Below are positions 1 to 8,809 of a stretch of 64,000 nt of DNA, in pieces. The DNA is taken from assembly GCF_002000055.1 (NCBI RefSeq), contig NZ_MVBD01000004.1:186001-250000 (forward strand), in the 5' to 3' direction. Source of the stretch: Marinicella sediminis. GTDB taxonomy: Bacteria > Pseudomonadota > Gammaproteobacteria > Xanthomonadales > Marinicellaceae. Both the position numbers and the translations under genes were made by a program. How positions within the stretch are numbered: the stretch's first letter is position 1; every line of letters starts with the position of its first letter. Below the pieces are notes generated by a model. The model did not search any database and had not been told where the DNA came from. It saw only the letters and a program-made list of their open reading frames with translations.

Positions 1-1
1 C

Positions 2-2347
2 GTCAATGACTACCTGGCAAGCCGGGACGCCAAGTGGATGGAGCCACTTTACAATTTCCTTGGTATGACCGTAGGCGTGGTCGTTCCCAACCTCACCCAT
101 GAAGCCAAGCGGGCCGCCTATGCTTGTGACATCACTTATGCCACCAACAATGAACTGGGATTCGATTTTCTGCGTGACAACATGGCTTTCAGCCTGGATG
201 CCAAAGTACAGCGCGAACCCTTTTTCGCGGTGGTCGACGAAGTGGATTCCATTCTGATTGATGAAGCCAGAACCCCACTGATTATATCCGGACAGGTTGA
301 TGAATCACCTGATGTATACAACCGGGTTAATAAAATTGTACCACTACTGGAGCGCGCCACTGAGGAGCCTGACCCGAAAGAGATCAGCAAAGCGATCCTT
401 AACAAACAATCCCTGCCCGAACCCGATGGTGATTTTTCTGTGGATGAAAAATCCAAACAGATATTCCTTACTGAACAGGGTATGCAAAACACCGAAGATC
501 TGCTCAAAAAGAATGGATTGATGAATGCCGATGATTCACTGTATGACACACAACACATCTCACTGATGCATCACGTCAATGCCGCATTGCGTGCCCATCA
601 TTTGTTTGAAAAAGACGTCGACTACATCGTCAAGCAAGGTGAAATTGTTATTGTGGATGAATTCACTGGGCGCACCATGGAAGGCAGGCGATGGTCAGAT
701 GGCCTGCATCAGGCGGTAGAAGCCAAAGAAAATGTACCTATCCAGAAAGAAAACCAAACCCTGGCATCCATCACCTTCCAGAACTATTTCCGCCTGTATC
801 CCAAATTATCAGGCATGACGGGCACGGCTGATACCGAAGCCTATGAATTTCAGACCATTTATGGCCTTGAGGTGATTGTGATCCCAACCCATAAACCGAT
901 GATTCGTGATGATCAGGGTGATTTGGTGTATTTCAATCAACAAGCCAAATTTGCAGCCATCATCGAAGACATCATTGACTGTTGCGAACGAAAACAACCG
1001 GTCCTGGTGGGTACTGCATCCATTGAAGTCTCGGAATTGTTGTCCGCTGAACTGAAGAAAAAGAAAATCAAACACAATGTACTGAATGCCAAACAGCATG
1101 AACGCGAAGCCCTGATCGTCGCAGAAGCAGGCTTGCCAGGGGCGGTGACCATTGCCACCAACATGGCCGGCCGGGGTACCGACATTGTACTGGGTGGCAA
1201 CGTTGACGTTGAGATCGCTGAGAAAGAAAACATCACAGACACCCAAAAAGAACAACTCATCGCTGACTGGAAAAAACGCCATCAGCAAGTGCTGGATAAT
1301 GGCGGATTACGCATCATCGGTACCGAGCGACATGAATCCAGAAGAATCGATAATCAATTACGGGGCCGTGCCGGTCGTCAGGGCGATCCGGGTTCATCCC
1401 GTTTCTACATTTCTCTGGAAGACAATCTGATGCGCGTCTTCGGCCAAAGCCGCATGATGGACAACATGAAACGCTTCGGTATGAAAGAAGATGAATACAT
1501 TGAGCACAAATGGATCAGCCGGATCATTGAAAATGCCCAACGTAAAGTAGAGTCTCACAACTTTGACATCCGTAAACATTTGCTGGAATACGATGATGTG
1601 GCCAATGATCAGCGAATGGTCGTTTACCAACAACGCGCTGACTTACTGGAAGCTGAAGAAATTGGTGAGTACATTGCCGATACCCGTGAAGAAGTGTTTG
1701 ATAACATCATCAGACAACACATTCCACTGGAAAGCGTTGAAGAGCAATGGCAAATCCCTCAGCTGGAACGTGTGCTGTCCCATGAATTTGGAATAGACAT
1801 CAACATCAACCGCATACTGGAACGCGATGAAGACCTTGATGACGATGGACTGACCGACAAAATCCATGACCACATTGAGCGATACTTCAAAGAAAAAGAA
1901 GCTTTGACTGGCTCCGAAGTGATGCGTCACTTTGAAAAAGCCGCCTACCTGAATACCCTTGACCAGTTGTGGAAAGAACACCTGGCACAAATGGACCACC
2001 TCAGACAAGGCGTTGGACTGCGTTCGCATGCCCAGAAACAACCGATACAGGAATACAAGCGCGAGTCCTTTGAAATGTTCAAAGACCTGCTGGATAAAAT
2101 CAAGTATGAAACCACACGCATCATCGCCAGGGTTAATCTGCGCCAGGAAGAAGATGTGGCGGCAATGGAAGCCAAAGAAGAGCAAAACGTCACCTTTCAG
2201 CACCAGTCTCCGGGCAGTTCAACCAGCAATCCACAAACTGACAAACCGGAAACTTTCGTCAGAGAAGGCGAAAAAGTGGGACGCAATGACCCTTGTCCCT
2301 GTGGTTCCGGGAAGAAGTATAAACAGTGCCACGGCAAACTGACCTGA
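2..2347 (+). CDS. secA: SecA preprotein translocase ATPase (5' end outside window)
   Basis: This is the motor ATPase that drives preproteins through SecYEG at the inner membrane. The frame is open from base 2 ([10 protein letters not shown]), so roughly the first 130 residues lie upstream of the window. Visible landmarks are [15 protein letters not shown] (Walker B/DEAD region), the preprotein cross-linking domain, SGMTGTA, the second helicase domain with [10 protein letters not shown] and [11 protein letters not shown], the helical scaffold, and a C-terminal zinc tail [14 protein letters not shown] that binds SecB and phospholipid. The C-terminal part looks full length. mutT starts inside its last codons, the order also found in E. 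coli. Identification is secure; only the N-terminus is missing. Confidence 0.98.
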   Translation, partial: VNDYLASRDAKWMEPLYNFLGMTVGVVVPNLTHEAKRAAYACDITYATNNELGFDFLRDNMAFSLDAKVQREPFFAVVDEVDSILIDEARTPLIISGQVDESPDVYNRVNKIVPLLERATEEPDPKEISKAILNKQSLPEPDGDFSVDEKSKQIFLTEQGMQNTEDLLKKNGLMNADDSLYDTQHISLMHHVNAALRAHHLFEKDVDYIVKQGEIVIVDEFTGRTMEGRRWSDGLHQAVEAKENVPIQKENQTLASITFQNYFRLYPKLSGMTGTADTEAYEFQTIYGLEVIVIPTHKPMIRDDQGDLVYFNQQAKFAAIIEDIIDCCERKQPVLVGTASIEVSELLSAELKKKKIKHNVLNAKQHEREALIVAEAGLPGAVTIATNMAGRGTDIVLGGNVDVEIAEKENITDTQKEQLIADWKKRHQQVLDNGGLRIIGTERHESRRIDNQLRGRAGRQGDPGSSRFYISLEDNLMRVFGQSRMMDNMKRFGMKEDEYIEHKWISRIIENAQRKVESHNFDIRKHLLEYDDVANDQRMVVYQQRADLLEAEEIGEYIADTREEVFDNIIRQHIPLESVEEQWQIPQLERVLSHEFGIDININRILERDEDLDDDGLTDKIHDHIERYFKEKEALTGSEVMRHFEKAAYLNTLDQLWKEHLAQMDHLRQGVGLRSHAQKQPIQEYKRESFEMFKDLLDKIKYETTRIIARVNLRQEEDVAAMEAKEEQNVTFQHQSPGSSTSNPQTDKPETFVREGEKVGRNDPCPCGSGKKYKQCHGKLT

Positions 2348-2748
2348 GCCACAGCAAACACATTCAGGTGGTTGTGCTGATTCTGGAAAACCAGTCAGGC
2401 AACTACCTGATCACCCAACGCAAGAAAACCGCCCACCTGGGTGGATACTGGGAATTTCCCGGTGGAAAAGTTGAACCCGGCGAATCATTCCTCACTGCAC
2501 TGCGTCGTGAAAGCCAGGAGGAACTGGCCTATCAGCCCCATGACCCAAGTTTATTGCTGCACCTCGATCACAGCTATCCTGAACAACATGTCAGCTTATA
2601 CTTTTACCATCAACTTGACCCCTCTGCCAAAGTGATCGCCAATGAACAACAAGCCATGCGCTGGGTCAGCCTTAAAGAGTTACACAACACCCAGCTCCCA
2701 CCTGCCAATTTACCTGTTCTGGAATACCTGGCCGCATCTGAAGAATGA
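2326..2748 (+). CDS. mutT: 8-oxo-dGTP diphosphatase MutT (Nudix hydrolase)
   Basis: It hydrolyses oxidised dGTP to the monophosphate and so prevents A:T to C:G transversions. The Nudix box is intact at about residues 45-67: GGKVEPGE followed by REsqEEL, fitting G-x5-E-x7-RE-U-x-EE. At 140 residues it is slightly longer than E. coli MutT (129). The chosen start is a GTG at 2326 that overlaps the end of secA by 22 bases; a GTG at 2368 would give a shorter protein beginning at IQVVVL. The secA-mutT coupling is the usual enterobacterial arrangement. Nothing in the sequence distinguishes it from close MutT-family 8-oxo-GTPases, so the symbol rests partly on context. Confidence 0.9.
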   Translation: MPRQTDLSHSKHIQVVVLILENQSGNYLITQRKKTAHLGGYWEFPGGKVEPGESFLTALRRESQEELAYQPHDPSLLLHLDHSYPEQHVSLYFYHQLDPSAKVIANEQQAMRWVSLKELHNTQLPPANLPVLEYLAASEE

Positions 2749-3041
2749 AGGTGAGGCCCAATTGCACTTATTCATGACTACAGACAGCATGACCCATTAC
2801 CCGATGTGTTCCGACATGATTGAAGAACATACTGCCGATCGAAAGGCCATAGTGACTTCTTTAACAATCATCATACACCAGTAAAAACCAGCCGGATAGC
2901 CAGGGATCAAACCACCTGTTTCAGCTAATTTGACAGCTTGAAATCCAGCCCATAAACGCATGGATATTTCGGCCAAAGGGAATCCAAACCCAAGTTGTTC
3001 TTCCTTGTGCAAAATTATTTCAGATTATTTTCATATTTCTG
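2749..3041. other. Gene-poor spacer between mutT and the EAL operon
   Basis: No convincing gene is seen on the plus strand. A 71-codon minus-strand frame (2797-3012, TTG start) is open and has mixed composition (LWAGFQAVKLAE and similar), but it has no clear ribosome-binding site and I recognise no family. It may be a small unknown gene or a gene remnant. No hairpin followed by a T-run was found after mutT. Confidence 0.3.
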
Positions 3042-3071
3042 TTTACATGGGCCAATTAATCAGCCTATAAT
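3042..3071 (+). promoter_or_regulatory. Predicted sigma-70 promoter for the EAL/DUF6502/EGTGG operon
   Basis: TTTACA (3042-3047) is separated by 18 bases from a perfect TATAAT (3066-3071). Transcription would begin near 3078, about 14 bases before the ATG at 3092, so the leader would be very short. Confidence 0.6.
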
Positions 3072-3091
3072 AAACCTGTTCATTATTGACC

Positions 3092-3778
3092 ATGTTTATG
3101 AATTTAGCAGCTTTCAAAACGACCATCGACCAAAAACTGAGTTTTCAGTTTCAGGAGATCGTGAATGCTGATAAACAAACACAGAACTGGATTGAAATGC
3201 TGTACCGCCCAGTTCATATGATGGGGCACCCCGATGTTGAACATTACTTCAAAGCCCTGAACACCCAACAAAAAGTAGACCTGGACATCAAAATATTTCA
3301 GGAAATTGAGCACGTCTTACAAACCCAAAATCCCCATAAACTCAGTGTTAACCTGATGCCCATCAGCCTCTTGAGCCCGCAATTCAGGTCTCAGTTTTGG
3401 CATTTACTTGAAAATGACATCATTGACGCTTCACGGATTTGTATCGAAATTGTAGAAACCCACTCCATGCCCCCTTTGTGCTCTGGCGCCATTGATTTGC
3501 TGCAAAAATTCAGATCCCTGGGCGGCTGGATTGCACTGGATGATTTTGGCTCTGGCTTTGCCCACTGGGAATTGTTACAGATGGGGCTGATTGACGTCAT
3601 TAAAGTTGCCAATCAAAATTTGCAACACCAGGGTGTGAATCAGTTTACCTATGGGCTATCCCGCTTTGCAGAATCGATGAACATCCAATCAGTTCTGGAA
3701 GGCGTGGAAACATTTGCCGACTTTCAATGCGGCAGAGCCCAGGGTTTTCAAAACTTCCAGGGATGGCTGTTCAGGTAA
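3092..3778 (+). CDS. EAL-domain cyclic-di-GMP phosphodiesterase
   Basis: This is a stand-alone cytoplasmic EAL domain (about 229 residues) with no sensor, GGDEF or membrane segment. EAL enzymes linearise c-di-GMP. The expected active-site residues appear in order: Glu of EMLYR (about 35), Asn of SVNL (87), Glu of IVETH (122), the Asp pair of LDDFG (150-151), Lys of VIKV (171), Glu of LEGVET (203) and Gln of FQGWLF (223). The Asp of the usual KID triplet is Ala here, but that residue is not in the standard catalytic set, so activity is plausible. A frame extension to TTG 3086 exists; ATG 3092 or 3098 is preferred. It is first in an operon with the next two genes (13- and 21-base gaps), which suggests c-di-GMP-linked control of the surface protein downstream. 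Confidence 0.85.
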   Translation: MFMNLAAFKTTIDQKLSFQFQEIVNADKQTQNWIEMLYRPVHMMGHPDVEHYFKALNTQQKVDLDIKIFQEIEHVLQTQNPHKLSVNLMPISLLSPQFRSQFWHLLENDIIDASRICIEIVETHSMPPLCSGAIDLLQKFRSLGGWIALDDFGSGFAHWELLQMGLIDVIKVANQNLQHQGVNQFTYGLSRFAESMNIQSVLEGVETFADFQCGRAQGFQNFQGWLFR

Positions 3779-3791
3779 ATGAGGAATCCAT

Positions 3792-4634
3792 ATGAGCAAT
3801 GAAGTAACAAAATCTACCAGCTTGTCATTTGATGTTTACTGGCTGGGCTTTATCAAGACCTGTCTGCGACCACTGATACGCATATTGATTAAACAAAAAG
3901 TGGAATTCAATTCATTTCAAAATCTGGTGCGTGGTTTATTTGTTGAAGAGGCCGAGAAATACATTCTTGAAACCAGTGAGAACAGCCGCGGGAAAATTTC
4001 TTCCATTGCTTATCAAACAGGTCTGGACCGACGGGAAGTATCCCGCATTTTAAAAGGCCAGGCGAGTGAAATTGAATGGGTTGAACAAAATCGTTCCAGA
4101 GAGTCAAACATATTGGATCACTGGTATTCACACCCACCTTTTTGTACCACCAAAGGAAAACCTGTTCCGCTGAAAAGAAGTGGCAAGGGCCTGTCATTTG
4201 AAACATTGACCCAAAAGTTTGGTAAAAACATCAGTCATGGACCCATACTGGAAGCATTGCTGGAATCTAACTGTGTTGAAATCATGGATGGTAAAGTGCA
4301 TTTAATCAATCGATCATTCACTCCACAAAGTGCAGCCAACCCCACCAAAATTGAAGTGGCAGCCAATTCCATCAAACGACTGACCACCACCATAGCGCAT
4401 AATTTTGAACATCAAGAAGATGCCAACTTTCAACGCAATCTGTTTTCCATCAAGATCCCCAATGAAAACAAAGCACAGTTCAGGGCTGAGATTACCGAAA
4501 TGATGCGACATCACTATCACAATACATTCATTCCTGAATTTGAAGCCATCGAACGGAATTATGAGTCAATCACAGTTCCCAAAAACACCACCCGCATTGG
4601 CTTTGGCTTTTTCTATTTTGACGAACAACTATAA
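3792..4634 (+). CDS. DUF6502-like protein, probable DNA-binding regulator
   Basis: The 280-residue protein is cytoplasmic, with no signal peptide or membrane segment. Residues about 60-95 (SSIAYQTGLDRREVSRIL) have the spacing of a winged or simple helix-turn-helix, and the middle holds a second HTH-like stretch (FETLTQKFG). From memory the overall pattern fits DUF6502, a family often placed next to genes for repeat-containing exported proteins. The start is supported by an ATGAGGA ribosome-binding site ending about 6 bases before the ATG. It sits between an EAL gene and the EGTGG-repeat gene, so a role in regulating that exported protein is reasonable but inferred. Confidence 0.6.
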   Translation: MSNEVTKSTSLSFDVYWLGFIKTCLRPLIRILIKQKVEFNSFQNLVRGLFVEEAEKYILETSENSRGKISSIAYQTGLDRREVSRILKGQASEIEWVEQNRSRESNILDHWYSHPPFCTTKGKPVPLKRSGKGLSFETLTQKFGKNISHGPILEALLESNCVEIMDGKVHLINRSFTPQSAANPTKIEVAANSIKRLTTTIAHNFEHQEDANFQRNLFSIKIPNENKAQFRAEITEMMRHHYHNTFIPEFEAIERNYESITVPKNTTRIGFGFFYFDEQL

Positions 4635-4655
4635 AAACATATTTGGAGCACACGC

Positions 4656-5312
4656 ATGAATTTTGCAGAAACTGAAGGCACCGGCATCACTCAACGGGCA
4701 GAAACGGAAGGTACTGGCATCAGCAGATCATTGACACGACTGATGACAATGGGCTTCATGCTGATGCTGATGGCGCCCATGGCGATGGCAGGTGAGCTTC
4801 GCTTATTCAGTCATGACCAGGAATATGTCAAAGGTATTTACAGTGAAGGCACTCAGGCGGTTTTTGTTGAAGGCTTGATTGTTGGTAATCAACTTCAACT
4901 GATTGCTCAGAGCTCACTGATTGATTCAACGGAAGCCTCTGATGAAGGTACCGGCGGCAAAGAAGCTTCTGATGAAGGCACTGGAGGCAAGCTGGCTTCT
5001 GATGAAGGAACCGGCGGTAGTCCGGCATCTGATGAGGGTACTGGCGGACGTCCGGCATCCGACGAAGGCACTGGCGGTAGCCCGGCATCTGACGAAGGTA
5101 CCGGTGGACGTCCGGCATCTGACGAAGGTACCGGTGGTTACACATTGTTTGACCAGGGCGACAACCAAACAACGCAACTGATTCTGAACCTCGATTGTTC
5201 CAGCAATCTGGCTTCAGGCACAGTAAATGATGGACAGCAATCCATCGACATTAACACTGTACAAGTCTACCTCAATGGACAAGTGCTGAACTGTGGACAA
5301 ACACCACAATGA
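4656..5312 (+). CDS. Exported protein with seven EGTGG decapeptide repeats
   Basis: The 218-residue protein has an unusual plan. Residues 1-25 carry two copies of an ETEGTGI motif. Residues about 26-45 are a hydrophobic, Met-rich segment (FMLMLMAPMAMA) ending in an Ala-x-Ala cleavage-like site. Then come a short beta-rich module, seven tandem repeats of ASDEGTGG[K/S/R]x (residues 93-162), and a C-terminal module with two cysteines. The start is supported by TTGGAG ending about 10 bases upstream, so the signal-like helix is genuinely preceded by a repeat-bearing tail unless ATG 4743 (MTMGF) is used instead. The repeats are acidic and glycine-rich, suggesting metal (Ca2+) binding or a flexible surface stalk; that is inference. 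I do not recognise an assigned function. Confidence 0.7.
   Translation: MNFAETEGTGITQRAETEGTGISRSLTRLMTMGFMLMLMAPMAMAGELRLFSHDQEYVKGIYSEGTQAVFVEGLIVGNQLQLIAQSSLIDSTEASDEGTGGKEASDEGTGGKLASDEGTGGSPASDEGTGGRPASDEGTGGSPASDEGTGGRPASDEGTGGYTLFDQGDNQTTQLILNLDCSSNLASGTVNDGQQSIDINTVQVYLNGQVLNCGQTPQ
4932..5141 (+). repeat. Seven tandem 30-bp coding repeats (EGTGG units)
   Basis: Each 30-base unit encodes x-A-S-D-E-G-T-G-G-x. Units differ mainly at third codon positions (GGTACC, GGCACT, GGAACC) and at the variable K/S/R and E/L/P positions. The last four alternate R and S ends, which suggests duplication of a two-unit block. Confidence 0.95.
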
Positions 5313-5564
5313 AGCGGTACAACTGAATGTCAAGTTGGCTGATGTTTTTACGACACACACTACACACACTTACTAAAAACGTCGGCCACCTGACTATTGG
5401 CTTTAATGAATACGTCACAGGTCATGAACTTGTGACGGTTCAGTGAAGAGGGAGTAAATAATAACGAAACAGAGCGACGATATTTTACGTAAGCTCATTA
5501 TAAGAACATCACTTTGTGTTGGTAACTTACCTTACACACACACGCACACACTTTAGGTGAGTGA
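5313..5564. other. Intergenic region with CA-rich tracts and a 9-bp hairpin
   Basis: This spacer separates the convergent EGTGG gene and mazG. It holds two CA-dinucleotide-rich tracts (about 5350-5372 and 5531-5552) and a stem-loop at 5414-5436 (GTCACAGGT / ACTTGTGAC, one G-U pair, loop CATGA). No T-run follows the hairpin, so it is not a typical intrinsic terminator. The spacing is opposite to a CRP site. Confidence 0.5.
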
Positions 5565-6335
5565 CTAACCGTCGTGATTTTTTAGTTCGCCTTTGGCCTG
5601 ATTCCATAGTTCGTCCAGAACTTTCAGGTCAAAGGTTTTTTTTTGCGGTTCTGTTTGTTTGGCTCTTTGTTCCACCCATCTGAATCTTTTTTCAAACTTC
5701 TTATTGGCTTTTCGTAACGCCGCCGAGGGATCGACATTCAGGTGTCTGGCCAGGTTAGCACAGACGAACAAAAGATCTCCCAATTCCTCTTCGATGTGAC
5801 CTTCATCTCCTAATTCAATGGCTTCCTGTAATTCATTGGTTTCTTCATTTAACTTCTCAAAAACCGGATTGATGTCAGGCCAGTCAAATCCGGTCACTGC
5901 CGCATAACGGGTTAACTTAACCGCTTTAAGCAATTCAGGCAGGTTCCCTGCAATACCATCCAGTACACTGTCCTTGTCTTTGCTTTTTGCAGCTTCCCAG
6001 GCCTGGGTTTGTTGCTCGGCTGTCAGCTTCTTCGCATTCGGGCTGAATACATGAGGATGCCGGTTTATCATTTTGTCTGCAACAGCCTCTGCCACATCTG
6101 CAAAGTTAAAATGTCCGCCCTCATCAGCCAGCTGAGCATGAAAAACCACCTGGAACAGCAAATCGCCCAATTCTGAACGCAAGTCATGCATGTCATTGTT
6201 ATCGATGGCATCCGCGACCTCATAGGCCTCTTCTATGGTGTATGGTGCAATGGTTGAAAAGGTTTGCTTGATATCCCAGGGACAACCGGTTTCAGGATCA
6301 CGCAGCTGACGCATGACATCCAATAATTTTTTCAT
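5565..6335 (-). CDS. mazG: Nucleoside triphosphate pyrophosphohydrolase MazG
   Basis: It hydrolyses NTPs and dNTPs to monophosphates and, in E. coli, lowers ppGpp under starvation. At 256 residues it matches the two-domain enterobacterial form (263). It starts with the typical RDPETGCPWD segment. Both MazG modules show the acidic helices that bind Mg2+: EEAYEVADAI and SELGDLLFQVVFHA in the N-terminal half, EELGDLLFVCANLARH in the C-terminal half. It follows the histidine kinase gene by 5 bases and is probably the last gene of the djlA-mazG transcription unit. Confidence 0.95.
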   Translation of the reverse strand: MKKLLDVMRQLRDPETGCPWDIKQTFSTIAPYTIEEAYEVADAIDNNDMHDLRSELGDLLFQVVFHAQLADEGGHFNFADVAEAVADKMINRHPHVFSPNAKKLTAEQQTQAWEAAKSKDKDSVLDGIAGNLPELLKAVKLTRYAAVTGFDWPDINPVFEKLNEETNELQEAIELGDEGHIEEELGDLLFVCANLARHLNVDPSAALRKANKKFEKRFRWVEQRAKQTEPQKKTFDLKVLDELWNQAKGELKNHDG

Positions 6336-6340
6336 GTTAA

Positions 6341-7699
6341 TTAAGGCGGTAAAATGATTTTAAAACACGCACCCTGCAATGTAGGGTGTTGACTGATCTC
6401 GAGTTGACCCTGATAAGATTCTACGATGTCTGTCACAATTGACAGGCCGATGCCATGTCCTTTGACTTGTTCATCCCCCCTGACACCCCGTTTAAGCAGG
6501 TCATCACGCTTATCGGCTGGAATACCAGGTCCATCATCACCTATTTCTATGGTGATTCCGGTCCTTTTTCTGCCTTCCATGTAAAGGGTCTTGATCAACA
6601 CATCAATGTGTTGATCACACCATTTAAATGCATTTTCCAACAGGTTACCCAACACTTCAAACAAATCCCCTTGTTCACCATAGAATTCGGCTCCTGGAGC
6701 TATTTGTGTGGTGACCTGAATGTGGCGCTGATGATGTACTTTTTCCAGGGATTTGAGAATCTTATCCAACACATCAATGACAGGCACTCCGGTGACAAAG
6801 GTCCGATGACCTGCCACAGCTGCTCTTTTCAGTTGATAAGCCACAATTTCATTCATGTTCATTACTTGTTGTTGAATGATCTCACGATCCACTGGTGAAT
6901 TATCCAATTCGGCATGAATCACCGCCAGGGGCGTTTTCAGAGAATGGGCCAAATCTCCCAGTGTTCTGCGTTGTCTGGATAAATTACTGCGTTCATTTTC
7001 AATCAACCGATTGAGACTGGTGGTCAAGCCGCGAAGCTCTGAGGGGTAGTTCTCCGAAAAGATCAACTCATCGCCTTTTTCTAATCTCAGTAAATCAGCC
7101 ATCAATCTTTTCAGTGGCTTGGTTGACCAATACATGATGACCCATTGAATACTGACCAAAACGGCACTGATGGCAATCAACCAGGTCAGCAAGGTTTCTT
7201 CAAACTCAGCCAGTTCTCTGTAAAAGTTACCGGCGTGTTCAGTGATGGTGATGGTCAGTCTGGTTGAGCCATTGTCGCCCACAAATTCAAAACCTTGCCG
7301 CATGCGAAACAAACGTTCTCCCTGAAATTCCAGGGGAGCATCGAACAAGCGTTCATTGAGGGCAACAGGAATGACTTCAGGCAGATCCTGGCCCAGTACC
7401 GAAGGTGAGTTCCATTGTTGCTCTGCAGTGGTGATTTGGGCGTACATGCCTGAACCGGGCTGGTTCATTCGCGGGGTTGGGTAATTATCAGGAAATACCA
7501 GTTCACCCTGCTCAATACTGGTGTTTGACACAATGGCAATGACATAACTTTCCAGCCGCTCTTTGACCAAATGCAGGGTTTTTTCCTTAAAGGCCTGATC
7601 CATGACCAGCCCTATGACCGCCAATGCGACCAATAAAGCCACACTTGACGTTATCATGACCCGCTTAGTCAGTGAGACTTTTTGGGTCACGGTGGTCAT
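6341..7699 (-). CDS. PhoQ-like sensor histidine kinase
   Basis: This inner-membrane sensor kinase has transmembrane segments at about 14-34 and 170-190 flanking a roughly 130-residue periplasmic domain, then a HAMP linker and kinase core. The phosphoacceptor is His252 in LAHSLKTP, the PhoQ-type H box. The ATPase has LLENAFKW (N box), GDDGPGIP (G1) and GHGIGLSIV (G2). A TTG at 7702 lies in frame; ATG 7699 is preferred, 3 bases past the regulator's stop. The kinase most resembles the PhoQ group, but the periplasmic domain is too divergent for me to assign Mg2+ or peptide sensing. Confidence 0.88.
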   Translation of the reverse strand: MTTVTQKVSLTKRVMITSSVALLVALAVIGLVMDQAFKEKTLHLVKERLESYVIAIVSNTSIEQGELVFPDNYPTPRMNQPGSGMYAQITTAEQQWNSPSVLGQDLPEVIPVALNERLFDAPLEFQGERLFRMRQGFEFVGDNGSTRLTITITEHAGNFYRELAEFEETLLTWLIAISAVLVSIQWVIMYWSTKPLKRLMADLLRLEKGDELIFSENYPSELRGLTTSLNRLIENERSNLSRQRRTLGDLAHSLKTPLAVIHAELDNSPVDREIIQQQVMNMNEIVAYQLKRAAVAGHRTFVTGVPVIDVLDKILKSLEKVHHQRHIQVTTQIAPGAEFYGEQGDLFEVLGNLLENAFKWCDQHIDVLIKTLYMEGRKRTGITIEIGDDGPGIPADKRDDLLKRGVRGDEQVKGHGIGLSIVTDIVESYQGQLEISQHPTLQGACFKIILPP

Positions 7700-7702
7700 C
7701 AA

Positions 7703-8380
7703 TCAGTCTTTTGACTTCATGCGGTATCCTCTGCCCCGCAATGTTTCGATGTATTTGGTGTCAGGATCTATGGTGGCCAGTTTCTTTCTCAGACGACCGA
7801 CAAAAACTTCAATGACGTTACTGTCCCGATCGTAGTCCTGATGATAGATGTGTTCAGTCAGGGTGGTTTTAGAGATCACTTCATTCTGATGATGCAACAG
7901 GTATTCGAGCACTTTGTATTCATAGGATGTCAGATCAAGATCATGACCATCTAACCTGACTTCCTGGGTGCTCATGTTCATACTCAGGGCCCCACAGGCA
8001 ATTTCTGGCGTGGTGTTACCGCTGGCCCGCCTGACCAATGCATTGACCCTGGCAAGCAATTCAGGAAAATGAAATGGCTTAACCAGGTAGTCATCGGCGC
8101 CGGCATCCAAACCCATGACTTTATCCTGCCAGGACCCCCTGGCGGTCAAAACAATGATCGGAAATTCCACACCATCCTGACGCAGGGTCTGGATGACTTC
8201 CATACCAGATATTCGTGGCAAACCCAAATCGATGACAGCCACATCTGCCGGGTACTCACGCCCCTTATACAGACCATCTTCTCCATTATCGGCTGCATCA
8301 ACCACATAACCTGTTTCTTCAAACCTTTTAATCAGGGTGTTTCTGAGGTTCTCATCGTCCTCGATTAACAATACGCGCAT
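7703..8380 (-). CDS. PhoP/OmpR-family response regulator
   Basis: The protein has an N-terminal receiver domain with Asp8/Asp9, phosphoacceptor Asp51 (VIDLGLPR), Thr79 and Lys101 (KPF), joined to an OmpR-type winged helix (EVFVGRLRKKL, ETLRGRGYRM). Its length of 225 is normal. It is co-transcribed with its kinase partner (3-base gap) and with an upstream PepSY-like gene. Overall similarity is to the PhoP/QseB/PmrA branch. Target genes are unknown. Confidence 0.92.
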   Translation of the reverse strand: MRVLLIEDDENLRNTLIKRFEETGYVVDAADNGEDGLYKGREYPADVAVIDLGLPRISGMEVIQTLRQDGVEFPIIVLTARGSWQDKVMGLDAGADDYLVKPFHFPELLARVNALVRRASGNTTPEIACGALSMNMSTQEVRLDGHDLDLTSYEYKVLEYLLHHQNEVISKTTLTEHIYHQDYDRDSNVIEVFVGRLRKKLATIDPDTKYIETLRGRGYRMKSKD

Positions 8381-8383
8381 GTT

Positions 8384-8800
8384 TTATTTATCTTTTTTTG
8401 ATTTGGATTGTTTGTTTCTGCCGGCACTGCTGCTATTCGTCCGGTCAACCTGACGTGAAGCTGTACGTTGACTGCTGCGTTGATTGATTCGTCGCTCATG
8501 GGAAGAACGCGATTGACGCATGCGTTCACTGGCACTGTTGTTTTGTTGTGAATCAGGCAATAACCGCGCAGTCCTTTGACGATCATTTTTGCTGTTCTGC
8601 AGGGCATCCCGGGTGATGGTCCTGACTTTACCGGATGGTGTCAAAACTTTGATTTCATGACGTCCATTGATTGTTTTGGCAGTGAGTACCTGACCATCAG
8701 CTTTGGCCTGATTCACCGCATCATTGAGACTGACCTCGCCCTTGGCCAGTGCAGTGGTGGTCATTCCAAACATTACAATCAGGATTAAAAGTGTTCTCAT
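8384..8800 (-). CDS. Exported PepSY-like protein with basic C-terminal tail
   Basis: It begins with a signal peptide (MRTLLILIVMFGMTTTALA). Residues about 21-66 look like one PepSY-type module: a helix SLNDAVNQAKA, then the strand pattern GQVLTAK..GRHEIKVLTPSGKVRTI. Residues 70-138 form a low-complexity tail rich in Arg, Ser, Gln and Lys, likely disordered and positively charged. Small PepSY proteins often sit beside PhoPQ-like systems and are thought to act on the sensor in the periplasm. The 3-base gap to the response regulator supports that link, but it is not proven. Confidence 0.75.
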   Translation of the reverse strand: MRTLLILIVMFGMTTTALAKGEVSLNDAVNQAKADGQVLTAKTINGRHEIKVLTPSGKVRTITRDALQNSKNDRQRTARLLPDSQQNNSASERMRQSRSSHERRINQRSSQRTASRQVDRTNSSSAGRNKQSKSKKDK

Positions 8801-8809
8801 TACACCATT

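Noticed and set aside
1643-2203. 186-codon minus-strand frame inside secA
   Set aside because: Shadow of secA; phenylalanine-rich product, no ribosome-binding site.
4932-5141. Regularly spaced 30-bp repeats as a CRISPR array
   Set aside because: Units are contiguous without spacers and are in frame within a coding gene.
4828-5177. Long minus-strand frames opposite the EGTGG repeats
   Set aside because: Frames stay open only because the 30-base repeat has no stop in those phases; composition is repetitive (RRMPD, RCRT) with no start signal.
5414-5436. CRP-type operator
   Set aside because: The half-sites are in reverse order (TCACA...TGTGA) relative to the TGTGA-N6-TCACA consensus, and loop spacing is 5.
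6455-6898. 147-codon plus-strand frame inside the histidine kinase gene
   Set aside because: Shadow of the minus-strand kinase, whose domains are intact.
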